A stretch of 48,794 bases of DNA from an uncultured Spirochaetota bacterium (GTDB taxonomy: Bacteria > Spirochaetota > Spirochaetia > Treponematales > UBA12059). The DNA is taken from the NCBI GenBank assembly GCA_937873275.1, contig CALMRC010000001.1, positions 1 to 48,794 of the forward strand. The letters run 5' to 3'. Positions 36,568-45,926 of this stretch are shown here, in pieces. Both the position numbers and the translations under genes were made by a program. The notes under the pieces were generated by a model. It did not search any database, had not been told where the DNA came from, and saw only the letters and a program-made list of their open reading frames with translations. Numbering within the stretch: the stretch's first letter is position 1; each line of letters starts with the position of its first letter.

Positions 36568-39065
36568 AAAGCACCGATTCCTCGGTTTCCATCAAGCAGC
36601 CTTCCGGCCTTTCCCCCCGTATACGGTGGCTCCGGGATTACTATTTTCGCGGCGTCTCCCGTGCATGGAGTAACCAGCAGATCAGCTTTACGACCGGGAC
36701 TCCTTGGGACGTCCAGTACAACGAATGCAACTACCACATCGTCCCGGAGACCTACGCGTTCTTCCAGACCTTCACGAGCTCCTACCGCCAGATCGCCCGC
36801 CCGGTTCGTCTCGCATCGGATTTCTGGAATCTCAGCCTCCCGGAGCGCCGGGCGTGGTTCAACAAGGAGGTGATGACCGAGTACCTGCCGCAGGAAATCC
36901 TTCCGGGGGACCTGATCGCCGGCGGTCGATTCAACGTCCATACCTCCCTGTGCCTCACGGAGTCGGAGAATCGGGCGCGATCGGCCGAATTGTACGGCCG
37001 GAAGGGTCTTCGCCGGGGTGCGATCGAGTTCCACAACCACGGATTCGGGAATGCCGGTCCGACGGCCGGGCATCTCATTCCGGATTATTCCCGGGTTCTC
37101 TCCGAGGGATTCGAGGGGATCCGGTCCGACCTGGAAGAGTATCATACAGCTCTGTCCCCGGCGGAGCGTGACGGTCCGCCGGGTGCCCAGCTACGGGCGA
37201 TGATCGTCGCCTGCGGGATGCCGATCGACCTCGCCCGCCGGTACCGGGACGAGGTCCTCCGGCTCTCAGCGGGGGAGGGCGATCCGGGAAGGGCGGCGGA
37301 GCTCCGGCGGATGGCCGCCAACCTCGAGCGGGTTCCGTCGAAGGGTGCCCGAGACTTCTGGGAGGCCCTCCAATCCCTGTGGCTGGCCCACATGCTGGTC
37401 ATGAGCGACGAGAACTATCCGGGGCCCGGCGTATCCTTCGGCCGGCTGGATCAACTGCTCCTGCCGTACTGGGAAACGTCGGTCCGGGAAGGGATGGACC
37501 GGGAGTTCGCCAAGGAGATCCTGAAGTGCTTCTGGATCCATGCGAATACCGCCTACGACTCCATGATCCGGGTAGGGAACCAGGGAATCACGGCCGGGTT
37601 CGGCCAGTTGTTCAACCTCTCGGGGCTGGGACCGGAGGGCCGGGACAGTACGAACGACCTCACCTTCCTCATCCTGGAGGTGATCGACGAGATGTCCCCG
37701 ATCCTCGAGCCCAAGCCCAATATCCGTCTCCATCGCGGCAGTCCCGAAGCCCTCCTGGACAAGATTGTGGACATGATCTCCACCAGCCAGGGTGCGCCCT
37801 TCCTCCTCAATTTCGACGAACGGTCCATAGCGGGAATGATGCGGCAGGCCCGGATGTCCGACGCCGGGGACCGGATCCACCCCGGAAACGTCCACGAGTA
37901 CGCCTCCGTGGGATGCCTGGAGAACACGATGGTCGGAAACGACCGCTCCGGCACGGTGGACTGCAACCTGAACCTCCTCAAGGCCGTCGAGCTGACCCTG
38001 GGAAACGGATTTCCCCTCGTTCCCCACACGGATACGATCACCGGAATCACGGAACGGCCCCGACGGCAGGGCCCCTCCACCGGGGATCCCCGGGGATTCC
38101 GGGACTTCGGCCGGTTCTGGGCCGCCTACGCGGAGCAGACCCGCGCCCTCGTCCGGAGGATCGTGGACCTGTACGAACGGGGCGAGGCTCTCCGGGCCCG
38201 GTTCCACCCGACCCCCTACCTGTCCACCCTCGTCCGGGGCTGCGCCGCGAATGGCCGGGACGTCACCCAGGGCGGGGCGGAGCTTGGATATGTCACGGTC
38301 GAGGGGGTCACCTTCGCGACCACCGTGGACTCCCTGCTCGCGGTGAAATACCTCGTGTACGACAACTCGTTTTGTACTATAGAGGAGCTCATCCGGGCCC
38401 TGAAGGACAACTGGAAGGGACACGAGATCCTGCAGGCCCGGGCCCGGAACAAGGCCCCGAAGTACGGCCGCGACGATCCCGAGGCGGACGCCTTGGCGCG
38501 GAGCGTCATGGATCTCTGGGCGGAGGAAACCTGGAAGTACCGCACGGAATGCACCGGGCGCCGCTTCCGGCCCGGCATGCTCTCCTGGAACTACTGGATC
38601 GGGGACGGATTCATCCTCCCCGCGTCCCCGGACGGGCGCCCGAAGGATCAGTTCCTCTCCAACGCGATCTGTCCCTCCAACGGAGCGGACATCCGGGGTC
38701 CCACGGCCAACTCGAACTCCGTAGGCACGGTCCTGGGCGGCCGGGGTGACGGGGGTGACTGGAAGGATTACTTCAATTCCCTGCCCAACGGGGCCAGCCA
38801 CACCATCAGCTTCAACCCTTCCCTGATCCGCCGGCCCGAGAACCGGGCCAAGTTCAAGAGCTTCCTGCGGGGATACGCCGAGAACGGGGGAACGGCCCTC
38901 CAGGTGAACGTACTGGATCCCGAAGTGCTCCGGGACGCGCAACGCAATCCCTCGGAGTACCGCCATCTCCTGGTCCGGGTGACGGGGTACAACGCCTACT
39001 TCACATCCATCGGCCGGGAACTCCAGGACGAGGTGATCGCGAGGATCGCCCATGAACAGCTCTGA
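36564..39065 (+). CDS. Glycyl radical enzyme (PFL-like) of unassigned function
   Basis: Glycyl-radical box RVTGYNAYFTSIGRELQDEVIARIAHEQL; thiyl-Cys region EYASVGCLENT. Confidence 0.92.
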   Translation: MKSTDSSVSIKQPSGLSPRIRWLRDYYFRGVSRAWSNQQISFTTGTPWDVQYNECNYHIVPETYAFFQTFTSSYRQIARPVRLASDFWNLSLPERRAWFNKEVMTEYLPQEILPGDLIAGGRFNVHTSLCLTESENRARSAELYGRKGLRRGAIEFHNHGFGNAGPTAGHLIPDYSRVLSEGFEGIRSDLEEYHTALSPAERDGPPGAQLRAMIVACGMPIDLARRYRDEVLRLSAGEGDPGRAAELRRMAANLERVPSKGARDFWEALQSLWLAHMLVMSDENYPGPGVSFGRLDQLLLPYWETSVREGMDREFAKEILKCFWIHANTAYDSMIRVGNQGITAGFGQLFNLSGLGPEGRDSTNDLTFLILEVIDEMSPILEPKPNIRLHRGSPEALLDKIVDMISTSQGAPFLLNFDERSIAGMMRQARMSDAGDRIHPGNVHEYASVGCLENTMVGNDRSGTVDCNLNLLKAVELTLGNGFPLVPHTDTITGITERPRRQGPSTGDPRGFRDFGRFWAAYAEQTRALVRRIVDLYERGEALRARFHPTPYLSTLVRGCAANGRDVTQGGAELGYVTVEGVTFATTVDSLLAVKYLVYDNSFCTIEELIRALKDNWKGHEILQARARNKAPKYGRDDPEADALARSVMDLWAEETWKYRTECTGRRFRPGMLSWNYWIGDGFILPASPDGRPKDQFLSNAICPSNGADIRGPTANSNSVGTVLGGRGDGGDWKDYFNSLPNGASHTISFNPSLIRRPENRAKFKSFLRGYAENGGTALQVNVLDPEVLRDAQRNPSEYRHLLVRVTGYNAYFTSIGRELQDEVIARIAHEQL
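37148..37158 (-). repeat. GGGACAGAGCT motif (ALSP) in GRE
   Basis: exact. Confidence 0.9.
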
Positions 39066-40062
39066 TACGGGGCTGGTCCTTGAAATCCAGAGAATGAGCA
39101 CCGAGGACGGGCCGGGGCTCCGGAGCACCCTCTTCCTGAAGGGATGTTCCCTTCGCTGCCGTTGGTGCCACAATCCGGAGAGCATCTCGCCGGAACCCCA
39201 GCTCCGCTGGTCCGAGTCCCGCTGCCTGGGCTGCGGGGAATGCCTTGCGGCCTGCCCGAGACGAGCTCTGTCCCTCGGGGTCGGCATCCGGATCGATCGC
39301 GGAGCCTGCGACGGCTGCGGGAATTGCGAGCGGACCTGCCCCGGGGGAGCGCTGGAGATCTGGGGAAGGCGCAGGACTGCCGGGGCCGTCGTCGGGGAGC
39401 TTCTGCGGGACCGGTCGTATTTCGGGACCGAGGGAGGGGTGACCGTTTCGGGCGGGGAAGCCTGCCTCCAGGCGGACTTCGCCCGGAACGTCCTGGAGCG
39501 GCTCAAGCGGGAAGGTGTCGGGACGGCCCTGGACACCTGCGGGATGTGCACGGAATCCCAGCTGCTACTAGCCGCCGAACACGCGGATCTCGTCCTGTAC
39601 GACATCAAGGACAGCGACCCCGTTCGGCACCGGACGAACACGGGAGGCGATCTGGATATCGTGCTTCGGAACCTCCGGCTGCTTTCGATCCCGCGCGGGG
39701 ACAGAGCTCGAAAGCGCATCTGGGTCCGGACCCCCGTCATCCCCGCCCTGACCGATTCGCCGAGCATGATCGAGGGCATCGCCCGATTCCTTTCGGATAG
39801 CGCCGGCGACGCGGTGGAGCGCTGGGAATTGTGCGCCTTCAACAATCTATGCCGCGAGAAATACCGCCAGTTGGGCGGGGAGTGGGAGCTGGCGGAGTCC
39901 CCGCTCATGCGGGCCGAGGACCTGGACCGGCTGGTGGACGCCGCGGTCCGGACGGGCTGGCCCCCGGATCGTATTCGATGGACGGGTATGGCGGCGTCCG
40001 GCGCGGCGGCCCGGGACGTTTCGATTTCATCGCCGACGCGGGGAACGAAAACGCAGATCTAG
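39052..40062 (+). CDS. Glycyl radical enzyme activase (radical SAM, two 4Fe-4S ferredoxin motifs)
   Basis: LKGCSLRCRWCHNPES; CLGCGECLAACPRRAL; CDGCGNCERTCPGGALE; overlaps the GRE stop. Confidence 0.95.
   Translation: MNSSDTGLVLEIQRMSTEDGPGLRSTLFLKGCSLRCRWCHNPESISPEPQLRWSESRCLGCGECLAACPRRALSLGVGIRIDRGACDGCGNCERTCPGGALEIWGRRRTAGAVVGELLRDRSYFGTEGGVTVSGGEACLQADFARNVLERLKREGVGTALDTCGMCTESQLLLAAEHADLVLYDIKDSDPVRHRTNTGGDLDIVLRNLRLLSIPRGDRARKRIWVRTPVIPALTDSPSMIEGIARFLSDSAGDAVERWELCAFNNLCREKYRQLGGEWELAESPLMRAEDLDRLVDAAVRTGWPPDRIRWTGMAASGAAARDVSISSPTRGTKTQI
39264..39274 (-). repeat. GGGACAGAGCT motif (ALSL) in GRE activase
   Basis: exact. Confidence 0.9.
39698..39708 (+). repeat. GGGACAGAGCT motif (GDRA) in GRE activase
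   Basis: exact. Confidence 0.9.
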
Positions 40063-40076
40063 GACGAGGAGGCCCC

Positions 40077-40976
40077 ATGGGTGCGCGACCGGAGCGGATA
40101 GTGGACCAGTTCGAGCGGGAGGACCTCAAATTCTTCGAGCCCGACGGAAAGGTCGGGCTTCTCGCGACCTTGGATCCCGAGGGCCTGCCCCATGTCACCC
40201 TCCTGACCGCGATGCAGGCGAAGGACGAGCGGCACCTGGTCTTCGGCCAGTTCTGCGAGGGCCGGGGCAAGCGGTTCGCGGAGGATCGCAAAAAGACCGG
40301 ATTCCTCCTGATGACCCTGGATCGTCGGCTCTGGCGGGGAACGGCCCTCTGGACCGGCAAGGCCCAGAGCGGACCGGAGCACGAGATCCTGAACCGCAAG
40401 CCCATGTGGCGCTACAACTCCTACTTCGGGATCCATACGGTCCATTACCTGGATCTCGTCTCCGTGACCCCCGGGGAGGACCTCCCGATGGCAGCGGTCA
40501 TCCGGGGCGTCGTCTCCGCATCGATCGCGCGAAGGTTCGGAAGAAACCGTGCCCCGGGGACAGAGCTCGGGGGAGGCGCCGACCCGGGCCGAGGGACAGA
40601 GCTCGGGGTCGGACCCTTGAACCCCTGGACTCGGGCCTTCATAAGCCGGACGGGAAACCTGAAGTTCGCCGCCTACGTTGGCGGGGACGGTTTTCCCCGC
40701 ATCGTGCCCCAGTTTGCCGCGTCCTGCCTGGACGACCGGCGCGTTTTGCTACCGGGCGCGGAGTACCCGGAGGATCTGGCCCGCATTCCCCGGGGGGCTG
40801 CCGTGGCCCTGTTCACCCTGTCCCTGGACATGGAGGACGTCCTGGTCCGGGGACGGTGGGAGCCAGGTCGCCGAGGCGGGGTGATCCTTGTGGATTGGGT
40901 GTACAACTCCATGCCTCCCGTGGCGGAGCAGATCTATCCTCCCGTGGACCTCGCCCGGAAGATCGAGGCCTTCTGA
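40077..40976 (+). CDS. Pyridoxamine 5'-phosphate oxidase-like (split-barrel flavin) family protein
   Basis: FFEPDGKVGLLATLDPEGLPHVTLLTAMQAKDERHLVFGQFCEG; second barrel-like half after 40610. Confidence 0.65.
   Translation: MGARPERIVDQFEREDLKFFEPDGKVGLLATLDPEGLPHVTLLTAMQAKDERHLVFGQFCEGRGKRFAEDRKKTGFLLMTLDRRLWRGTALWTGKAQSGPEHEILNRKPMWRYNSYFGIHTVHYLDLVSVTPGEDLPMAAVIRGVVSASIARRFGRNRAPGTELGGGADPGRGTELGVGPLNPWTRAFISRTGNLKFAAYVGGDGFPRIVPQFAASCLDDRRVLLPGAEYPEDLARIPRGAAVALFTLSLDMEDVLVRGRWEPGRRGGVILVDWVYNSMPPVAEQIYPPVDLARKIEAF
40557..40603 (+). repeat. Two motif copies (40557-40567, 40593-40603), both GTEL, in flavoprotein inter-domain linker
   Basis: exact, same orientation. Confidence 0.95.
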
Positions 40977-41032
40977 CCGTCTGCGTCCCGTCGGGGGCCG
41001 CTTCGCCGGGCCGGGGCACAGGGTCGTTCCGG

Positions 41033-41044
41033 TGACCGCGGTCA
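41033..41044. promoter_or_regulatory. Perfect 12-bp palindrome TGACCGCGGTCA next to an AT-rich tract
   Basis: Self-complementary; followed by ATAAAATAAAAATATC. Confidence 0.4.
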
Positions 41045-41190
41045 ATAAAATAAAAATATCTTGAAAAATAATCCGCTTACGGCGTGCCGGAGGAATCCGG
41101 AACCCGCAATCAGCCCCGGGGGACGAGTCCGGTTTCCGGGGCGATCCTCGCTTCTTGCGCTGTCCCCGGGCATCCGCGATACTGGAATCA

Positions 41191-41204
41191 TCCGGTATAC
41201 CGGA
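41191..41204. promoter_or_regulatory. Perfect 14-bp palindrome TCCGGTATACCGGA just before the RBS/ATG of the small ORF
   Basis: Self-complementary. Confidence 0.45.
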
Positions 41205-41215
41205 GGGAGGCGAGC

Positions 41216-41581
41216 ATGGATCGCAAGTGTTTGTACTTCCTGAACATACTCCGGGCCGAGCTGGAGGATCTCCTGGAGGACCTCCGGGCCGTCGAGGAAC
41301 GGTATCGAGAACGGTTCGCAAGCTCGGAGATAACCAATTATGTCCTCCTGGAGAACGAAGCCCTCCTGAGCCGGGAACTGGAGTCGATCCGCGCGATGAT
41401 CTCCAGCATTGACGGAATGAATTCATCACGCTATAAAAGTGTGGACGAAATCGTAGAGGACCTGGATGCCGTCGCCCGCGAGTTCATAACCACCAAGGAG
41501 TATCCCGCCGCCGTCCATAGGCTGCTCAGGCGGAAAATGGACAAGGTGCTCTCCTACGTTATGGCGGAAGACGCCCCATAG
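41216..41581 (+). CDS. Small protein of unknown function upstream of V-ATPase operon
   Basis: GGGAGG RBS, ATG; MDRKCLYFLNILRAELEDLLEDLRAVEERYRERF. Confidence 0.7.
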   Translation: MDRKCLYFLNILRAELEDLLEDLRAVEERYRERFASSEITNYVLLENEALLSRELESIRAMISSIDGMNSSRYKSVDEIVEDLDAVAREFITTKEYPAAVHRLLRRKMDKVLSYVMAEDAP

Positions 41582-41606
41582 ATCTCTATTCGGATAAGGG
41601 GAAGCC

Positions 41607-42221
41607 ATGGACATTCGACTTCAGGAACTTCTGGAAAAGATCAGGAAGGATGGCATCGAGGCCGCGGAAACCGACGCCGCCAAGGTCCTGGCGGAGGCGG
41701 AGGAACGGCGCAAGTCCATCCTGGCCGACGCGGAGCGGGAGGCGAAGACCCTGCTGGCCAAGGCCAAGGCCGACGCGGACCGTTTCGAGGAGGCCGGAAA
41801 AGCCGCCCTGGAGCAGGCCGCCCGTAACCTGGTGATCTCCTTCCGCACCGAGATAGCCTCCGTCCTGGCCGCCATCGTTCGGACGGAAACGGAAGCGGCC
41901 CTCACGGGACCCGTCCTGGTGGAGGCGATCCCCGCGGTCCTGGCCGCCTGGAAGGACAAGGGCACCGACGACCTGGCCGTCCTGCTTCCGCCCGCGGAAC
42001 TGTCCAAGCTGGAAGGCTCCTTCCGGAAGAGGCTGGAGTCCGAACTCAAGAAGGGCATGGAGCTCCGCCCCTTCCCGGGGATCAAGGCCGGATTCCGCAT
42101 CGCGGAGAAGAACGGCGCGGCCTATTACGACTTCTCCTCGGATTCCCTGGCCGAGATGCTCTCCCAGTACCTGAACACGCGGTTGGGAGAAATCGCCGCG
42201 GCCGCCGTGCGGAAAGAATAG
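41607..42221 (+). CDS. atpE: V-type ATP synthase subunit E
   Basis: Long Ala/Lys/Glu helix EAAETDAAKVLAEAEERRKSILADAEREAKTLLAKAKADADR; operon context. Confidence 0.88.
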   Translation: MDIRLQELLEKIRKDGIEAAETDAAKVLAEAEERRKSILADAEREAKTLLAKAKADADRFEEAGKAALEQAARNLVISFRTEIASVLAAIVRTETEAALTGPVLVEAIPAVLAAWKDKGTDDLAVLLPPAELSKLEGSFRKRLESELKKGMELRPFPGIKAGFRIAEKNGAAYYDFSSDSLAEMLSQYLNTRLGEIAAAAVRKE

Positions 42222-42225
42222 CGCC

Positions 42226-42807
42226 GTGCCCGCGTACTACTACCTGCGCTCCACCCTTCCAACCCTCCTGCCCGCCGCCGCGCCTCCCTTTTCCTTCCGG
42301 GGCTTCCTGGAGCGCTGCGAGGGCCGGATGCGGGACGCCGAGTACCGCGTCCTGGAGGCGGCGGGGGACCTGGAGTCCGCCGATGCCGAGGTCGACCGGA
42401 GGATCCGTTCCTCCCGCGTCCTGGCTTCCTATCGGACCTGGGAGCGCGCCCTGCGCAACGAACTGGCGCGTCTCCGGGCCCACCGGCTCGGCAAGGGACC
42501 GGAGAAATTTCTCCGCCCCGGGGACCCGGAGTGGGAGGGAATCCGGACGGCCCAGGCGGCCGTCCAGTGCGAGGATCCCCTCGAAGGCGAGCTGATCATC
42601 GAGCGGGAAAAGTGGGCGTACGTGGAACGACTGGAAGCGGGGCACCACTTCGACCTGGAGGCCCTCGCGGCCTACGCCCTGAAGCTTCGGATCCTGGAGC
42701 GCAGGGCCCGGTTCGAGGCGGAGCGCGGCGAGGCGGCCTACCGGACCGCCTATCACGACATCCTCGACGCCGCCGAAGCGCCCGCCGACGAAGGGCGCGG
42801 GGCGTAG
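42226..42807 (+). CDS. DUF2764-like V-ATPase operon protein
   Basis: Position between E and A subunits; MPAYYYLRSTLPTL start. Confidence 0.65.
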   Translation: MPAYYYLRSTLPTLLPAAAPPFSFRGFLERCEGRMRDAEYRVLEAAGDLESADAEVDRRIRSSRVLASYRTWERALRNELARLRAHRLGKGPEKFLRPGDPEWEGIRTAQAAVQCEDPLEGELIIEREKWAYVERLEAGHHFDLEALAAYALKLRILERRARFEAERGEAAYRTAYHDILDAAEAPADEGRGA

Positions 42808-42836
42808 GTCAGAATCAGAGCGATCGGAGTTATACG

Positions 42837-44609
42837 ATGACGAAGACGAACGGAAGCGTGACGGGCGTGAACGGAAACATGGTGACGGTCCGTGTGGAAG
42901 GCGCCGTATCCATGAACGAGGTCGCCTATATCGAGACCCGGGGCAAGCGCCTCAAGAGCGAGGTGATCCGCATCCGGGGGGACCTGGTCCAGGTGCAGGT
43001 CTTCGAGATGACCAAGGGCATCCGGGTCGGGGATTCCGTGGCGTTCACGGGCGAGATGCTCGCCGTGGAGCTCGGGCCGGGCCTCCTCGGGCAGATCTAC
43101 GACGGGCTTCAGAACCCCCTGCCCGAGGTGGCGGCCAAGGTGGGCCACTTCCTCGAGCCCGGCGTCTACCTGGAAGCCCTGCCGAGGGACCGGGTCTGGG
43201 ACTTCACCCCCGCGGCCAAGGCGGGCGACAAGGTCCGAGCCGCGGACCTGCTGGGAACCGTGCCGGAAGGCTCCTTCACCCACCGCATCATGGTCCCCTT
43301 CGGATTCCTCGGGACCTACACCGTCAAGTCCGTGGCGCCGGCGGGCTCCTACAAGGTGACGGATCGGGTCGCGGAGCTCCAGGGCGAGGACGGCACGGTC
43401 CATCCCGTGACCCTCATGTTCCAGTGGCCCGTGAAGCGGGCGGTCACCTGCTACGCCGAACGCATGAAGCCCGTGGAGCCCATGGTCACCCATGTCCGCC
43501 TGATCGACACCTTCTTCCCCGTCGCCAAGGGAGGCACCTACTGCATCCCGGGCCCCTTCGGGGCCGGCAAGACGGTCCTCCAGCAGATCACCAGCCGCCA
43601 CGCGGACGTGGACATCGTCATCGTGGCGGCCTGCGGCGAACGGGCCGGCGAGGTCGTGGAAACCCTGAAGGAGTTCCCGGAGCTCCTGGATCCCCACACG
43701 GGCCGCTCCCTCATGGAACGGACCATCATTGTCTGCAACACTTCCTCCATGCCCGTGGCGTCCCGGGAGGCCTCGGTGTACACCGCGGTCACCATGGCGG
43801 AATACTACCGGCAGATGGGACTGGACGTCCTGCTGCTGGCGGATTCCACCAGCCGCTGGGCCCAGGCCATGCGCGAGATGTCCGGCCGTCTGGAGGAGAT
43901 TCCCGGCGAGGAGGCCTTCCCCGCGTACCTGGAATCCGTCATCGCCTCCTTCTATGAACGCGCGGGCATCGTGCGTCTCGGGGACGGCAAGACGGGCTCC
44001 GTGACCATCGGCGGAACCGTGTCCCCCGCGGGCGGCAACTTCGAGGAGCCCGTCACCCAGGCCACCCTGAAGGTCGTCGGGGCCTTCCACGGCCTTTCCC
44101 GGGAGCGTTCGGACGCCCGCAAGTATCCGGCCATCCATCCCCTGGAATCCTGGTCCAAGTACACCGGGATCCTCTCGGCGGAAGCCGTGCGCTACGCCCA
44201 CGGCGTCCTCGCCCGGGGCGCCGAGGTCGGGCAGATGATGAAGGTCGTCGGCGAGGAGGGAACCTCCCTGGACGACTACGTCGTTTACCTCAAGAGCGAG
44301 TACCTGGACGCGGTCTACATCCAGCAGAACTCCTTCGATCCCGTCGACGCGGCGGTGTCCCCGGAACGGCAGAAGTACACCTTCTCCAAGGTCGTCGGGG
44401 TCCTCGGTTCGGCGTTCCGATTCAAGGACAAGGACGAGGCCCGGGACTGGTTCTACAAGCTGCGCCAGGGATTCCTGGACCTGAACGGCTCGGAATGGAA
44501 GAGCGACCGGTTCGCCCAGGTCGAGAAGGGTCTCCAGTCCCTGATCGACGACCGAGCGACCGGCCTGGATCCCAAGGCGGCCCGCATCCTCGAGACCCTG
44601 GAGAAGTGA
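42837..44609 (+). CDS. atpA: V-type ATP synthase subunit A
   Basis: [35 protein letters not shown]. Confidence 0.98.
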   Translation: MTKTNGSVTGVNGNMVTVRVEGAVSMNEVAYIETRGKRLKSEVIRIRGDLVQVQVFEMTKGIRVGDSVAFTGEMLAVELGPGLLGQIYDGLQNPLPEVAAKVGHFLEPGVYLEALPRDRVWDFTPAAKAGDKVRAADLLGTVPEGSFTHRIMVPFGFLGTYTVKSVAPAGSYKVTDRVAELQGEDGTVHPVTLMFQWPVKRAVTCYAERMKPVEPMVTHVRLIDTFFPVAKGGTYCIPGPFGAGKTVLQQITSRHADVDIVIVAACGERAGEVVETLKEFPELLDPHTGRSLMERTIIVCNTSSMPVASREASVYTAVTMAEYYRQMGLDVLLLADSTSRWAQAMREMSGRLEEIPGEEAFPAYLESVIASFYERAGIVRLGDGKTGSVTIGGTVSPAGGNFEEPVTQATLKVVGAFHGLSRERSDARKYPAIHPLESWSKYTGILSAEAVRYAHGVLARGAEVGQMMKVVGEEGTSLDDYVVYLKSEYLDAVYIQQNSFDPVDAAVSPERQKYTFSKVVGVLGSAFRFKDKDEARDWFYKLRQGFLDLNGSEWKSDRFAQVEKGLQSLIDDRATGLDPKAARILETLEK

Positions 44610-44610
44610 C

Positions 44611-45912
44611 ATGAAGAAGGTATATTCCCGCATCGAATCCATCACCGGCAACGTGATCACCGTCCGGGCCGAGGACGTGCAGTACGGCGAACTGGCCCAG
44701 GTGAGCACCCGCTTCGGCATCTCCCTGGCGGAGGTCATCCGCCTGGCGGACGACGAGGTCTCCCTCCAGGTATTCGCCGGCGGCCGGGGTATCTCCACGG
44801 GGGACGAGGTCCGATTCCTGGGGCACCCCATGCAGGTGTCCTTCACGGACTCCCTCCAGGGCCGGATCTTCAACGGCGCCGGGGAACCCCGGGACAAGGG
44901 GCCGGAGCTCTCGGAAAACCTCATTCCCATCGGCGGGCCCTCGGTCAATCCCGCGAACCGCATCATCCCCCGGGAGATGATCCGAACGGGCATCCCGATG
45001 ATCGACCTGTTCAACACCCTGGTGAAGAGCCAGAAGCTCCCGATCTTCTCGGTCTCCGGGGAGCCCTACAACCCGCTCCTGGCACGGATCGCCATGCAGG
45101 CCGAGGTGGACCTCATCATCCTGGGCGGCATGGGCCTCAAGTACGACGACTACCTCTTCTTCAAGGACACCCTGGAGCAGGGCGGGGCCCTGTCCAAGAC
45201 CATCATGTTCGTGCACACCGCCGCGGACCCCGTGGTGGAATGCCTCATGGTGCCGGACATCTCCCTGGCCGTGGCGGAGCGCTTCGCCCTCAAGGGCAAG
45301 AACGTCCTCGTCCTGCTCACGGACATGACGAACTTCGCGGACGCCATGAAGGAGATCGCCATCACCCAGGAGCAGGTCCCCTCGAACCGCGGCTACCCCG
45401 GCGACCTCTACAGCCAGCTGGCCTCCCGGTACGAGAAGGCCGTCGACTTCTCCGACGCCGGCTCCATCACGATCCTGGCGGTCACCACCATGCCCGGCGA
45501 CGACGTCACCCACCCGGTGCCGGACAACACGGGCTACATCACCGAGGGGCAGTTCTACCTCAAGAACGGCCGCATCGAGCCGTTCGGATCCCTGTCCCGG
45601 CTCAAGCAGCAGGTCAACGGGAAGACCCGGCCGGACCACCGGGCCATCATGGACGGCATGATCAAGCTCTACGCCTCCTACAAGGACACCCTGGAGAAGA
45701 AGGCCATGGGCTTCCAGATGTCCAACTGGGACGCCAAGCTCCTCAAGTACGGGGAGCTCTTCGAGCAGGAGATGATGGACCTGTCCGTGAACATTCCCCT
45801 GGAGGAAGCCCTGGACAAGGGGTGGGAGATCCTGGCCTCGTGCTTCGATCCCCAGGAGACCGGACTGCGCACGGAGCTCGCGGAGAAGTACTGGCCGAAA
45901 GCCCGGGCATGA
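44611..45912 (+). CDS. atpB: V-type ATP synthase subunit B
   Basis: [48 protein letters not shown]. Confidence 0.98.
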   Translation: MKKVYSRIESITGNVITVRAEDVQYGELAQVSTRFGISLAEVIRLADDEVSLQVFAGGRGISTGDEVRFLGHPMQVSFTDSLQGRIFNGAGEPRDKGPELSENLIPIGGPSVNPANRIIPREMIRTGIPMIDLFNTLVKSQKLPIFSVSGEPYNPLLARIAMQAEVDLIILGGMGLKYDDYLFFKDTLEQGGALSKTIMFVHTAADPVVECLMVPDISLAVAERFALKGKNVLVLLTDMTNFADAMKEIAITQEQVPSNRGYPGDLYSQLASRYEKAVDFSDAGSITILAVTTMPGDDVTHPVPDNTGYITEGQFYLKNGRIEPFGSLSRLKQQVNGKTRPDHRAIMDGMIKLYASYKDTLEKKAMGFQMSNWDAKLLKYGELFEQEMMDLSVNIPLEEALDKGWEILASCFDPQETGLRTELAEKYWPKARA

Positions 45913-45926
45913 GAAGGCGATAGCCG

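Noticed and set aside
38665-38680. GATCTGTCCCTCC in GRE as a motif copy
   Set aside because: Lacks the GCTC half; reads conserved-looking ICPSNG.
13307-40603. Motif as a Chi/KOPS-like replication-polarised site
   Set aside because: Orientation is about balanced (18/18) and it is absent from core blocks; polarised sites should be strand-skewed and roughly even.
13307-40603. Motif as a CRISPR or classical REP array
   Set aside because: No regular spacers, no repeat-spacer units, no consistent hairpin; copies are mostly single and intragenic.
41157-41166. GCGCTGTCCC as a motif copy
   Set aside because: One mismatch; single near-matches can occur by chance, so left out of counts.
42753-45017. 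Long minus-strand ORF (754 aa) opposite the V-ATPase genes
   Set aside because: Shadow ORF of atpA/atpB; low-complexity composition.
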